Source: a virus. From it: a stretch of DNA of 20,544 bases. Each line of letters opens with the position of its first letter. The first letter of the stretch is position 1. Shown piece after piece: positions 7,548 to 14,905 of the stretch. The notes under the pieces were generated by a model. The model was not told where the DNA came from and searched no databases. It worked only from the letters and a program-made list of their open reading frames with translations. The stretch is from positions 1 through 20,544 of IMG/VR virus record IMGVR_UViG_3300042691_039283. One strand, written 5' to 3'. The translations under genes and the position numbers were made by a program.

Positions 7548-9577
7548 GATTTAACCTTTATTTCACAAACATCTGTAGTACAGTACATCTCTCCTTGTGC
7601 CTCTAAATTTTCTGCTCCATCATAGATTGCAGACCAGTCAATTTTTTTAATTTGACCAATATAACTATTATACTCTTTTTCTGTAATTTCAGTATATGGT
7701 TGTTGTGGATATACTTTATTTCCCATCGGCAAGAACGAAACTGCTTTTAGTTGTCCCTCGTACATGTGAAGCGCAGGCGCAATATGCTTTGTTTCAGTTT
7801 CTTTGTCAAATGAAAGCGTTACAGACACGCCGTTATCAGACCAATATTTCTGAGCAGTAGCAGCAAGCGCAATCTTTTCAAACAAGGTAACATCCTTTTC
7901 AGATCTTGAATGTCCAGAGTGAACTGGGAAATATACGACAGTTGTATTCGCAGATACAAGGTCAGCCTCCATCTTATATCCAGCAGCCTTGAACAAATGA
8001 ATCATTGGGTCAGTATTCCCAAAACGAATTGCTCTCAAGAAATAGTTTCCACCTGGTGCCCAGTGAACTCCAGGCGTTGCGCCAGAAAGAATTGATACAG
8101 ACCCTGATGGTTTAACAGTTGTGACTCTAATGGAATCACGAACGCATAACCATTCAGAATATGAATGATCATATTTACGAATAGTCTCATAGCCTTCGTC
8201 CATCCATTCACGCACAACAGGCAAACCAAATTTGTCTGAGAATGATGCTATACCTGTAAGGGATGTTCCGATACGACGATTACGCTGCATAATTCCATTT
8301 GTCTGTTGCCAGTGTGTAGGTATTAGCGTTACCGTCTTACCATAAAGATATGCAAACTTTAATGTCCGCAAAAAATCTTCTTTTGTTTCATGGCGATTTA
8401 AATGTACCTCGACCAAAGTACATAGTTCGTATGATTCCAATGGCTGTTCAGCACAAGGATTAAAACCCATGACTCTATAATCTTTACCGTCAGCAGGATC
8501 TTTTAATCGCCCGTAATTTCTAGCAACATCTAGCCATATAAAGCCAGGCTCTCCGTTATTAGCGATTAGATCTACATAGTCTTCGTACTTTGTACCTACC
8601 GTCGCAGAAACAGAGTTATTTGACATCCAAGCCCAGCCTGGATTTTCTGGATCAAATGAATTTCTTTCTGGAAAAACCTCAGAATTCTTAAGATTCATAA
8701 AGTCTTGATCTTTAGCATCTCCCAAAGCCAAGGTAGCAGATCGTCTAACATTTCCTGATACTACACAGGTGCCAATAAGATTTACTATATCTACTATTGC
8801 TCTTGAGTCAAGGGTTTCTCCTGCTCTACCGCCGATTACAGACCTTATCTGCTTGTGCAACTGTATAAGTGGTGCGGGACCGCTTGCAGTGCCTCCAAAA
8901 CCCTTAATAGGGGCACCTAAAGGCCTAATAAGGTCATAGTTAAACTCCTGGATATACATATTAGGCTTTAGGTATGAGTTAATAAGTAATCTAACAGACT
9001 CTACCCAACCTTCACGAGTATCTGGTATTTCATATACTTGTGGTGGTTCTGTAGGGTCATAAATAGGTAGATTTTTTTCCCCGCCCAAAGTGTCGAAGCC
9101 TACGCCTACGCCCATCATAAGTGCATCCATTACCCAACCAAATAGTTGTCCTGGATCGTTGCGATCTATGTCTTTTGTAGAAACCATAGCGCAGTTTTGT
9201 AAAGCAGCAGAGTTTTTCTTTTCCATTGTCAGTGCAGTTCCAAAAGACCATAAACCTCGTCCAGGTGGTGTCCACTTCAAATTAAATAAACGATCAAACG
9301 CTTCTTTAGCAGATGACTGTGCTTTATAATCGTTCCAGGGTAATCTGTTTTCTTTAGCATGATTCTTTTGCGCTGAATACATACCCTCGATTACACGACG
9401 ACAAACCTCGTACCATCTTTCCTTAGTCCCATCGTCTTTCATGCGGGAGTAGGTACGAATAAATGTAATCTCTCCTAATGAATTTCCACCTGCATCTGTA
9501 AAACCAAATGGCGGTTCCTTTGTTTTATACTCATTTATAAACTCTTCAGACAAACGAAAACTAAAAAAATCAGACAT
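7544..9577 (-). CDS. nrdJ: Adenosylcobalamin-dependent ribonucleoside-triphosphate reductase (class II)
   Basis: This 677-residue protein is a monomeric class II ribonucleotide reductase, which reduces NTPs to dNTPs using a vitamin-B12 cofactor. Diagnostic residues are all present: Cys129 (AALQNCAMVST) and Cys386 (SYELCTLVEV) as the substrate-reducing pair, and Asn373, Cys375 and Glu377 in FNPCAEQP, where Cys375 is the thiyl radical site. The C-terminal redox pair Cys666/Cys671 (CTTDVC) has the CxxxxC spacing of the Lactobacillus leichmannii enzyme. VKPSGSVSILSGATPGVHW is the usual phosphate-binding loop region. Length is only slightly below the family norm, and nothing looks broken. Shine-Dalgarno AGGAGA lies 7 nt before the ATG, and an extended -10 at 9611-9619 may drive it. 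The host must supply cobalamin. It is unusual to find it between tail genes. Confidence 0.96.
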   Translation of the reverse strand: MSDFFSFRLSEEFINEYKTKEPPFGFTDAGGNSLGEITFIRTYSRMKDDGTKERWYEVCRRVIEGMYSAQKNHAKENRLPWNDYKAQSSAKEAFDRLFNLKWTPPGRGLWSFGTALTMEKKNSAALQNCAMVSTKDIDRNDPGQLFGWVMDALMMGVGVGFDTLGGEKNLPIYDPTEPPQVYEIPDTREGWVESVRLLINSYLKPNMYIQEFNYDLIRPLGAPIKGFGGTASGPAPLIQLHKQIRSVIGGRAGETLDSRAIVDIVNLIGTCVVSGNVRRSATLALGDAKDQDFMNLKNSEVFPERNSFDPENPGWAWMSNNSVSATVGTKYEDYVDLIANNGEPGFIWLDVARNYGRLKDPADGKDYRVMGFNPCAEQPLESYELCTLVEVHLNRHETKEDFLRTLKFAYLYGKTVTLIPTHWQQTNGIMQRNRRIGTSLTGIASFSDKFGLPVVREWMDEGYETIRKYDHSYSEWLCVRDSIRVTTVKPSGSVSILSGATPGVHWAPGGNYFLRAIRFGNTDPMIHLFKAAGYKMEADLVSANTTVVYFPVHSGHSRSEKDVTLFEKIALAATAQKYWSDNGVSVTLSFDKETETKHIAPALHMYEGQLKAVSFLPMGNKVYPQQPYTEITEKEYNSYIGQIKKIDWSAIYDGAENLEAQGEMYCTTDVCEIKVKS

Positions 9578-9610
9578 GTATTTCTCCTAATTGAAAACTG
9601 TAATTACTAA

Positions 9611-9619
9611 AGTATACCA
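9611..9619 (-). promoter_or_regulatory. Extended -10 promoter for nrdJ
   Basis: The minus strand reads CTCTGGTATACT, an extended -10 (TGG-TATACT) with no good -35. The leader would be about 25 nt and carry the AGGAGA ribosome site. A hairpin lies immediately upstream. Confidence 0.5.
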
Positions 9620-9643
9620 GAGTTTTTCTTTTTATAAAACTCT
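9619..9643 (-). other. Hairpin between the small Cys gene and nrdJ
   Basis: An 8-bp perfect stem AGAGTTTT/AAAACTCT with a 9-nt A-rich loop. On the minus strand no U-tract follows, so it is not a classical terminator. It abuts the nrdJ -10 element and could be a weak terminator for the upstream operon or an operator. Confidence 0.35.
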
Positions 9644-9665
9644 AATGTTGTTATTTAAGGTTATA

Positions 9666-9800
9666 TTAATTGAACTGCATTTTAGACGAATGAATATTTG
9701 GAAAACATTTATTACAAATTGATAAAGTTATTCCAGTAAATGGACAAGTTTGACTTTCTATTTTATGCCTTTTAATTAAACATAAAAATTTCTTAATCAT
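9666..9800 (-). CDS. Small Cys-rich protein, possible zinc finger (44 aa)
   Basis: A short frame starts at the ATG at 9800, overlapping the stop of the upstream oxygenase-like gene (ATGA), and ends in TAA at 9666. The 44-residue product starts MIKKFLCLIKRH and has four cysteines at 7, 19, 29 and 32 (TCPFTG and CNKC) that could bind one zinc ion. The overlap and the Cys spacing argue that it is real, since spurious frames rarely show both. The downstream 88 nt to nrdJ hold only the hairpin and promoter. I do not recognise a function. Confidence 0.6.
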   Translation of the reverse strand: MIKKFLCLIKRHKIESQTCPFTGITLSICNKCFPNIHSSKMQFN

Positions 9801-10429
9801 GCTAATGGTATCCAATGTTGCTCTAGGTCTTCTTTCATAACATTTAACGGTGATATATCATAGGCAATAGTAATTCTTGGCCTATCATACTCCCAGGGAC
9901 CTATACCATGCGGATGACCTGTTTCAGAAATAATTGCTTTATTATTTTTATTTATATTCTCAAAAGGAGTTCCTTCGTGTCCTCCTATTTTATAATAAGT
10001 AGACGATGGCTCTGCATCAACACAATAATATCCGTGAAAGTTAGGAATTCCCGTGCCACCTAAATGATCGTGGTAGTGTGTATTTTTTTCAAGTTCTGGA
10101 TTTTTTATTGCATTTGTATTAAACCATCCTTGAACCATATACTTTTGGTCTTTAAAATTAATATTATAGTAATCGCATGCTTCAATAATCATTTCTCTTA
10201 ATGCGTAATAAAGATTATAAATTGATTCATTATGAAATTGAAATATATTATACTTATTCCCTAAATCGTGTATTGCCCTTGCAGATTGTGCAGTTTGATA
10301 ATCTATATTTGGAATATTTCCATTAAGAATTTTATCATTAACTTCTAATAAGTATTTTTTTAAATCATCTAAATTATTATCTAAAGTTCTTATAAAAAAT
10401 TTATGATTTGGTTTAGAAAGTGATGTCAT
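9797..10429 (-). CDS. 2OG/Fe(II) oxygenase-like protein, tandem copy B
   Basis: This 210-residue protein is a paralogue of the gene just upstream. Shared blocks are YMVQGWFN (97-104), a HDH motif (His120-Asp121-His122), FHGYYCVDAEPSSTYY (131-146), GHPH (His172/His174), RPRITIAYD (183-191, Arg185) and the terminal EQHWIPL. The order WFN, HxH/HD, GYYxV, distal His and RIT matches the double-stranded beta-helix 2OG/Fe(II) superfamily, with His, Asp/His and His as iron ligands and Arg for 2-oxoglutarate. The N-terminal 90 residues diverge between copies. The ATG overlaps the stop of copy A (ATGA). The substrate is unknown. A structural, non-catalytic role is possible because HDH blurs the usual HxD motif. 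Confidence 0.75.
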   Translation of the reverse strand: MTSLSKPNHKFFIRTLDNNLDDLKKYLLEVNDKILNGNIPNIDYQTAQSARAIHDLGNKYNIFQFHNESIYNLYYALREMIIEACDYYNINFKDQKYMVQGWFNTNAIKNPELEKNTHYHDHLGGTGIPNFHGYYCVDAEPSSTYYKIGGHEGTPFENINKNNKAIISETGHPHGIGPWEYDRPRITIAYDISPLNVMKEDLEQHWIPLA

Positions 10430-11085
10430 AATAATGGAATCCAGTGCTGTTCTTGGTGCATTCCGTTTTGAATTAAACCTTCTAATGGGATAACATCATA
10501 AGCAACCGTAATTCTTGGACCTTCCCAATCCCAGTCAGCCTGTGCATGTGGATGTCCCATTTCAGACAAAATTGCTCTATTGTTTATGTTATTATTTACA
10601 ACCTCTTTATCAAAAACTTTGTAGTATGTTATTGATGGTTCTGCATTTACACAATAATATCCGTGAAAATGTGGTGCGCCCCATGGACCATGGTCATGCC
10701 AGTCTAGTTTTCCCTTTTTGGTGTAGTTAATATTAAACCAACCTTGCACCATATATTGTTGTTTATCAAAATCAATACCATAATATGCACATGCTTCTTT
10801 TGTCATATCAGAAACAGATCTAAATAGATTATGTATTCCAGGTATATGAAATTGAAATACATTATATTCTCGCCATTTCATTGTAGAAACACTATTAGAC
10901 TGTTTCCATATTTCATCATCTTTTAATTCACTAACACCTAGAACTTGTGCATTTTGTATTTTTAAATATCTATCGTCTAATTCTTTTCCTAGATAATTTA
11001 AATCATTATTTAAAAATCTTTCAAAAAATTTATGAGGTTGTGTAGATTTACTAACACTTTTAACTTCTAAAGGATAATTATACAT
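10426..11085 (-). CDS. 2OG/Fe(II) oxygenase-like protein, tandem copy A
   Basis: This 219-residue protein carries the same blocks as the following gene: YMVQGWFNIN (111-120), WHDHG (His130, Asp131, His132), PHFHGYYCVNAEPS (138-151), MGHPH (His178, His180), PRITVAYDV (Arg191) and EQHWIPL. It probably has the 2OG/Fe(II) dioxygenase fold. The two copies keep their cores and differ most in the N-terminal third and around residues 160-170, which suggests old duplication with separate partners or substrates. A weak ribosome site AGGA lies 6 nt before the ATG. A promoter with an inverted repeat sits 22 nt upstream, so this gene heads a three-gene operon (A, B, small Cys protein). Confidence 0.75.
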   Translation of the reverse strand: MYNYPLEVKSVSKSTQPHKFFERFLNNDLNYLGKELDDRYLKIQNAQVLGVSELKDDEIWKQSNSVSTMKWREYNVFQFHIPGIHNLFRSVSDMTKEACAYYGIDFDKQQYMVQGWFNINYTKKGKLDWHDHGPWGAPHFHGYYCVNAEPSITYYKVFDKEVVNNNINNRAILSEMGHPHAQADWDWEGPRITVAYDVIPLEGLIQNGMHQEQHWIPLL

Positions 11086-11103
11086 GTAATTCCTATCTCT
11101 TAA

Positions 11104-11116
11104 TGATAGTATATCA
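11104..11116 (-). promoter_or_regulatory. Extended -10 promoter within a perfect inverted repeat
   Basis: The minus strand reads TGTGATATACT (TGA-TATACT at 11108-11116). On the plus strand TGATAGTATATCA is a perfect inverted repeat (TGATA/TATCA, 3-nt centre). A similar repeat, with a 4-nt centre, covers the promoter at 20315-20328, so it may be an operator or simply the promoter consensus read both ways. Confidence 0.5.
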
Positions 11117-11123
11117 CATTGTA

Positions 11124-11312
11124 TTATGCTGGATTAGAAAAATTTGATCCATCCCAAAGATAGCCTGGGACAACTGTTGGATTATCTGTTATTTCTACAA
11201 TAGTTGGATTAGAGGCAAAGCCAGCCAATTCTGCTTCAACCTGTTGATTAATATGTTCATACATTAATACATTGCTAACTATTCCATCAACTATAAATGC
11301 TACTTTTTTCAT
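11124..11312 (-). CDS. Small tail-associated protein with WDGS motif, copy 2
   Basis: This 62-residue protein starts MKKVAFIVDG and ends GYLWDGSNFSNPA. It is a clear paralogue of the 67-residue protein at 20085-20288: both share FAFI/AFIVDG, an NPTIV block followed by D-N, and a C-terminal WDGSxF. The ending is common on small phage tail and tail-fibre-associated proteins. A strong Shine-Dalgarno site (AAAGGAG) precedes the ATG. It follows the fibronectin-repeat gene by 29 nt, as its paralogue follows the same type of gene, which suggests that each small protein serves its own large partner. Its function, perhaps folding or capping of the partner, is inferred. Confidence 0.75.
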   Translation of the reverse strand: MKKVAFIVDGIVSNVLMYEHINQQVEAELAGFASNPTIVEITDNPTVVPGYLWDGSNFSNPA

Positions 11313-11341
11313 TTTTTTCTCCTTTAGTATATTGTATCATA

Positions 11342-12565
11342 TTAAATGTGACATCCATCTTGAACGCAGCCATAATATCCGCAGCAACATGGTGTACATC
11401 CTGTAGGACTAAACCCGAATACAGTAAATGATGGTGGGGTTGGTGAGAACCCAAACACTGAGAACGGTGGAGTTGGTGAGAAACCAAACACGTTAAAGGG
11501 TGAGAACCCAAAGACTGAGAACGGTGGGGTTGGTGAGAACCCGAATACGTTAAAGGGTGAGAATCCAAAGACTGAGAACGGTGGGGTTGGTGAGAACCCG
11601 AACACCGAAAATGGTGGAGTTGGAGAAAACCCGAACACAGAAAATGGTGTGAAAGCAAATGTTGTTACGCTTGAAGATGCTGACGATGTACCAGACGATC
11701 CGTTAGCGTTATCGGCTCTAACAGTATAAGTTTGTGCTGTTCCTTGTTCTTGACCAACTGTAACAGATGTAGATGTTGTGTTTCCACTTTTACCATCTGA
11801 TGAAGACCAAAAATAATTTGTAATTGCCTTACCGCCATTTGCTGGTGCAGACCAGGAAACGCTATCGCTTGCAGAGTTTGCAACGGTAGATGCTGATGGA
11901 GCACTTGGAGTTGCTGGAACTGTAGTTGCTGTAACAGATGAAGATGCTGAAGAATATACAGAGTTTCCGTTAGCATTAGTAGCCCTAACCTGGAAAGTAT
12001 AAGATGTTGCAGATGTTAATCCAGTAACTGTATGTGGGGATGATGCTCCTGTTGCTGTATGTGATCCGCTTGATAATGTAGTATATCCTGTAATTGTTTT
12101 ACCACCAGTAGCATTTGCAGAAAAATTAACAGTAACAGCGCCATCATTAAATGCCCTATTTGTTCCTACGTCGGCCACTGACGAGATTGATGGTGCTTGT
12201 GGAACAGTTGTAGATGTTACAGAAGATGATGTTGTTCCAGCAGATGAACCAACTTGATTAGTTGCTATAATTGTAAAAGTATATGCTGTATTTGATGCTA
12301 ATCCTTCAAAAGTAGTACTTGTTCCCGATACCGTCTTTGAATAAGTTGAAGGAGTAGTAGTAATAGTATAAGATGATGCCTCAGCAGATCCAGCAGGTAG
12401 GGACCAAGCCAAACTTACTGCTCCGCCAACTCCAGATGCTGCTGCTTCTGTTGATACTGCTGATGCTGCATATGGACGATTAGTTCCAACATCTGTTGCC
12501 GTAGTAATTGTTACATTTTCAGGCCATGTTTGATGCCCTGCTTTTCTACCAATTTTACCTGCCAT
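11342..12565 (-). CDS. Fibronectin-III repeat protein with FSVFGFSPTPP repeats and Cys-rich C-terminus
   Basis: This 407-residue protein has three parts. Residues about 22-303 form three fibronectin type III-like domains; the first two each start with an AT/AD-DVGTNR motif, and all contain the Y-x-F/V-x-V/I-x-A-x-N strand. Residues 308-387 are eight copies of xVFGFSP, mostly separated by TPP. The last 19 residues hold six cysteines in a GCTPCCCGYYGCVQDGCHI tail. Such Fn3 proteins decorate virions or form fibres that bind carbohydrate surfaces. The repeat and Cys tail recur in the partial gene at 20348-20544. Shine-Dalgarno AAAGGAG precedes the ATG. Nothing shows enzyme activity. What the repeat does is unknown to me. 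Confidence 0.82.
   Translation of the reverse strand: MAGKIGRKAGHQTWPENVTITTATDVGTNRPYAASAVSTEAAASGVGGAVSLAWSLPAGSAEASSYTITTTPSTYSKTVSGTSTTFEGLASNTAYTFTIIATNQVGSSAGTTSSSVTSTTVPQAPSISSVADVGTNRAFNDGAVTVNFSANATGGKTITGYTTLSSGSHTATGASSPHTVTGLTSATSYTFQVRATNANGNSVYSSASSSVTATTVPATPSAPSASTVANSASDSVSWSAPANGGKAITNYFWSSSDGKSGNTTSTSVTVGQEQGTAQTYTVRADNANGSSGTSSASSSVTTFAFTPFSVFGFSPTPPFSVFGFSPTPPFSVFGFSPFNVFGFSPTPPFSVFGFSPFNVFGFSPTPPFSVFGFSPTPPSFTVFGFSPTGCTPCCCGYYGCVQDGCHI
11405..11644 (-). repeat. Coding repeat array (VFGFSP units)
   Basis: Eight units of 24 or 33 nt encode FSVFGFSP, FNVFGFSP and FTVFGFSP, most followed by TPP. Copies are very similar at DNA level with alternating 33 and 24-nt periods, a pattern expected from slippage or unequal crossover. 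It lies wholly inside the Fn3 protein gene. Confidence 0.9.
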
Positions 12566-12596
12566 TACTATCTACTCCTTTTATTTGTAATTTTTG

Positions 12597-14390
12597 TTAA
12601 GCCGTAGCAAGGTCGCCTATTACAACCCAAGTATCTGTTGCTCTCTTAAAAAGAGTTGCAGCAGACCATTGTGCTCTTAAGAATGCGCCAGGTGTAGCAT
12701 TTACAGTTACTCCTGCTGCTCCAACAATTCTTACTCCGCCAGTATTTGTACGAAGAATATCAATCGATGTTCCTACTGGATATGCTGTTGTTGAATTTGC
12801 TGGAATTGTAATATCTACAGCAGTTCCTCCTGTATGAGAAACCTCAAGCATTCCATCTCTTAGAGAAAGTCCGCTAGTAGATAAATTGTATGCTCCAGTT
12901 GCTTGAGTGATTGTAGTTCTTGATGGAACGCCTTCTTTTGTTTGAGTTCCATCCGTAAATGCAATTCCTGATGCTGCAACAGTTACTGTGCCAGTAAATG
13001 TTGGAGAAGCAATTGGTGCTTTTGTTGCTATAGAATTTGTAATAGTTGTTGAAAACGATGCGTCATTTCCAAGTGCTGTTGCTAATTCATTTAAAGTATT
13101 TAATGCTGCTGGTGCAGAAGCAACTAAATCAGCAACTGCTCCACTTACGAATGCTGTAGTAGCAATTTTTGTAGTGTTGTCTCCTGATGATGGAGTAGGT
13201 GCCGAAGGAGTTCCAGTAAATGTTGGAGAAGCCAATGGTGCCTTTAAATCAAGAGCAGTTTGTGTTGCTGTAGAAATTGGCTTATCTGCATCTGAAGTAT
13301 TATCTACATTGCCAAGACCTACTGAAGACTTTGTTAAGGCCGAAACTGCAGTTGATACTGCTGAATCTGCATATGTCTTTGTTGCAAGTGCTGAAGTATC
13401 AGCAATACCGTGTACGCTTGTTGTGTCTGCCTCGTGTGTACTTACTGCGTTATCTGCATAATTCTTTGTGGCCAATGCTGCAGTGTCAGCAATACCATGG
13501 ACATTTGTAGTAAGAGCATTATGCGTAGAAACTTTGCCATCTGCTGCTGTACCTGCTTCATTTATTGCTGCAGTTTCTGCTGCATCTGCTGCATTGTCTG
13601 CATATGTCTTTGTTGCAAGTGCTGAAGTATCAGCAATACCGTGTACGCTTGTTGTATCGTCGCTATGTGCTGAGAGCATTGTTGTAGTTACAAGTAAAGA
13701 TGTGTCAGCAATACCATGAACATTGGTTTGATCATTATTATGATCAGAAATTGCTGTATTTCTATCATTAACCTCTGTTGAAATTGCTGAATTTAATGCA
13801 GAAGTAACAACTAATACTGAGGTATCAGCAATACCATGAACGTCTGTTGTATCTGCATTATGACCAGAAATTGCTGTATTTCTATCATTAACCTCTGTTG
13901 AAATTGCTGAATTTAATGCAGAAGTAACAACTAATACTGAGGTATCAGCAATACCATGAACGTCTGTTGTATCTGCATTATGTGCAGTTAAATCTGCTGC
14001 ATAAACTAAATTAGCAGTATCTGAAATTCCATGTACGCCTACTGAATCTGATTCATGTGATGTTAAATTAGAACTAACATTTCCAATGCTGGTATTAAGA
14101 GTTACAGCCAAGTCCCCTAACTCTCTTAGTGTGTCTTTATTAGCATCTGCACCGTCTATTAGGTTGGCAAGATATTGAATTGGAATAAGTCCATTTACCA
14201 AAGGTGCGAATGACGATGCCCCATCTGTTGTGTCTTTAAAATAAGAGAGAGCAGACCATGCAGACGAACCATTACCGATCTTAAATTGACCAGTGTCAGT
14301 CTCAAATCCGATTTCTCCACCCGCTAAAATTGGGTTTGCAGATGTCCATTGTGCTGCAGTTCCTCTGCGCTGTTGCATTCTTGTTGCCAT
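12597..14390 (-). CDS. Tail fibre with Mtd-N-type N-terminus and VHGIADT repeats
   Basis: This 597-residue protein begins MATRMQQRRGTAAQW and continues with GGEIGFETDTGQFKIGNG. That is the N-terminal fold found in the major tropism determinant and many other fibres, used for virion attachment. Residues about 112-330 carry seven copies of VHGI(A/S)DT in 25-40-residue units with helical ATKTYAD linkers. They include a 40-residue unit duplicated almost perfectly. Two PLASPTFTGT-like beta units follow around residues 385 and 455, then a C-terminal beta domain rich in Thr, Ala and Gly that is probably the trimeric receptor-binding tip. No C-type lectin or diversity-generating template is visible. 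Shine-Dalgarno AAGGAG precedes the ATG. Fibre role is firm; the receptor is unknown. Confidence 0.88.
   Translation of the reverse strand: MATRMQQRRGTAAQWTSANPILAGGEIGFETDTGQFKIGNGSSAWSALSYFKDTTDGASSFAPLVNGLIPIQYLANLIDGADANKDTLRELGDLAVTLNTSIGNVSSNLTSHESDSVGVHGISDTANLVYAADLTAHNADTTDVHGIADTSVLVVTSALNSAISTEVNDRNTAISGHNADTTDVHGIADTSVLVVTSALNSAISTEVNDRNTAISDHNNDQTNVHGIADTSLLVTTTMLSAHSDDTTSVHGIADTSALATKTYADNAADAAETAAINEAGTAADGKVSTHNALTTNVHGIADTAALATKNYADNAVSTHEADTTSVHGIADTSALATKTYADSAVSTAVSALTKSSVGLGNVDNTSDADKPISTATQTALDLKAPLASPTFTGTPSAPTPSSGDNTTKIATTAFVSGAVADLVASAPAALNTLNELATALGNDASFSTTITNSIATKAPIASPTFTGTVTVAASGIAFTDGTQTKEGVPSRTTITQATGAYNLSTSGLSLRDGMLEVSHTGGTAVDITIPANSTTAYPVGTSIDILRTNTGGVRIVGAAGVTVNATPGAFLRAQWSAATLFKRATDTWVVIGDLATA
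13741..13980 (-). repeat. 120-bp tandem duplication inside the fibre gene
   Basis: Bases 13741-13860 and 13861-13980 are identical except for the fourth base (t versus c). Each encodes 40 residues of the VHGIADT unit. The neighbouring VHGIADT units are far more diverged, so this duplication is recent. Confidence 0.95.
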
Positions 14391-14433
14391 TTATCTCTCC
14401 TTGTGGTATTTCTACCGTTTTATTTCTGTGCCT

Positions 14434-14442
14434 ATTATAACA
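14434..14442 (-). promoter_or_regulatory. Extended -10 promoter for the Mtd-N fibre
   Basis: The minus strand reads TTGATGTTATAAT (TGT-TATAAT). No convincing -35 is seen. The leader to the ATG at 14390 would be about 37 nt and contains the AAGGAG ribosome site. A small palindrome CAATT/AATTG lies just upstream over the end of the previous gene. Confidence 0.45.
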
Positions 14443-14449
14443 TCAATTT

Positions 14450-14905
14450 TTAATTGAAATTATCTGTTGCGCTACCGCCATCATAAACTAAAGTCCATGA
14501 GTCAGTATTATAAGATCCTCCATCTACTGGAGATCCCTGTGGATCATTAAAACTACCGCCACTTATAAACTGAGATACTATAAAACCAGTTCCATCAATA
14601 GCGGTGTCGTGAATGTGATCTGGAAGACCCAATGTATCATCAATTGATGCCATCGTAATCCATGAACCAGAATAATAGACATTAACTCTTGATGTTAATG
14701 TATCAAACCACAAATCACCATTATCTGGTGTAGAGGGAGCGGTAGCCCCGACCTCCATACCGCCAACTACTGAATCAACATATGCCTTAGTAGCAGCGTG
14801 GGTAGATAATGTAGGCTCTCCTACAATTACCGTTCCACCGAACTCACCGCCACCATTAACGATAAGCCCATTTTTAACCTTGAAGTCCTTATTGACTGTT
14901 GCCAA
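14450..14905 (-). CDS. Short tail fibre/structural protein (151 aa, TTG start)
   Basis: I choose TTG at 14905 as the start because it aligns with the ATG of the next upstream fibre (both then read (L/M)ATVxKDFKVKNGLIV) and a GAGGGAG ribosome site lies 8 nt before it. A GTG at 14914 touches that site and is unlikely. After the shared 16-residue N-terminus come THAATKAYVDSVVGG, a fibre linker, then a compact beta region with NGDLWFDTLTSRVNVYYSGSW, the typical short fibre end domain. The C-terminus is Gly, Asp and Asn-rich. It is probably a minor fibre or a cap attached by the same N-terminal docking peptide as the 508-residue fibre. Function is inferred from this modular similarity. Confidence 0.75.
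   Translation of the reverse strand: MATVNKDFKVKNGLIVNGGGEFGGTVIVGEPTLSTHAATKAYVDSVVGGMEVGATAPSTPDNGDLWFDTLTSRVNVYYSGSWITMASIDDTLGLPDHIHDTAIDGTGFIVSQFISGGSFNDPQGSPVDGGSYNTDSWTLVYDGGSATDNFN

Noticed and set aside
9619-9643. Rho-independent terminator before nrdJ
   Set aside because: The 8-bp stem is real but lacks a U-tract in the minus-strand direction and has few G/C pairs; kept only as a hairpin of unknown role.
11405-11644. Possible CRISPR array because of regular 24/33-nt direct repeats
   Set aside because: There are no unique spacers; the repeats are in-frame coding units of the Fn3 protein.
11287-11658. Second minus-strand frame with repeated SHQPHRSQSL units over the VFGFSP array
   Set aside because: An out-of-frame reading of the repeat DNA; it has no start signal and overlaps the true Fn3 gene and the small WDGS gene.
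12988-13719. Several overlapping plus-strand frames opposite the Mtd-N fibre
   Set aside because: They are shadows of the repetitive VHGIADT gene and repeat with its period; none has a ribosome site.
12597-14390. Possible diversity-generating retroelement because the fibre has an Mtd-N-type start
   Set aside because: No C-type lectin variable region, template repeat or reverse transcriptase is visible in the window; the Mtd-N start is common in ordinary fibres.
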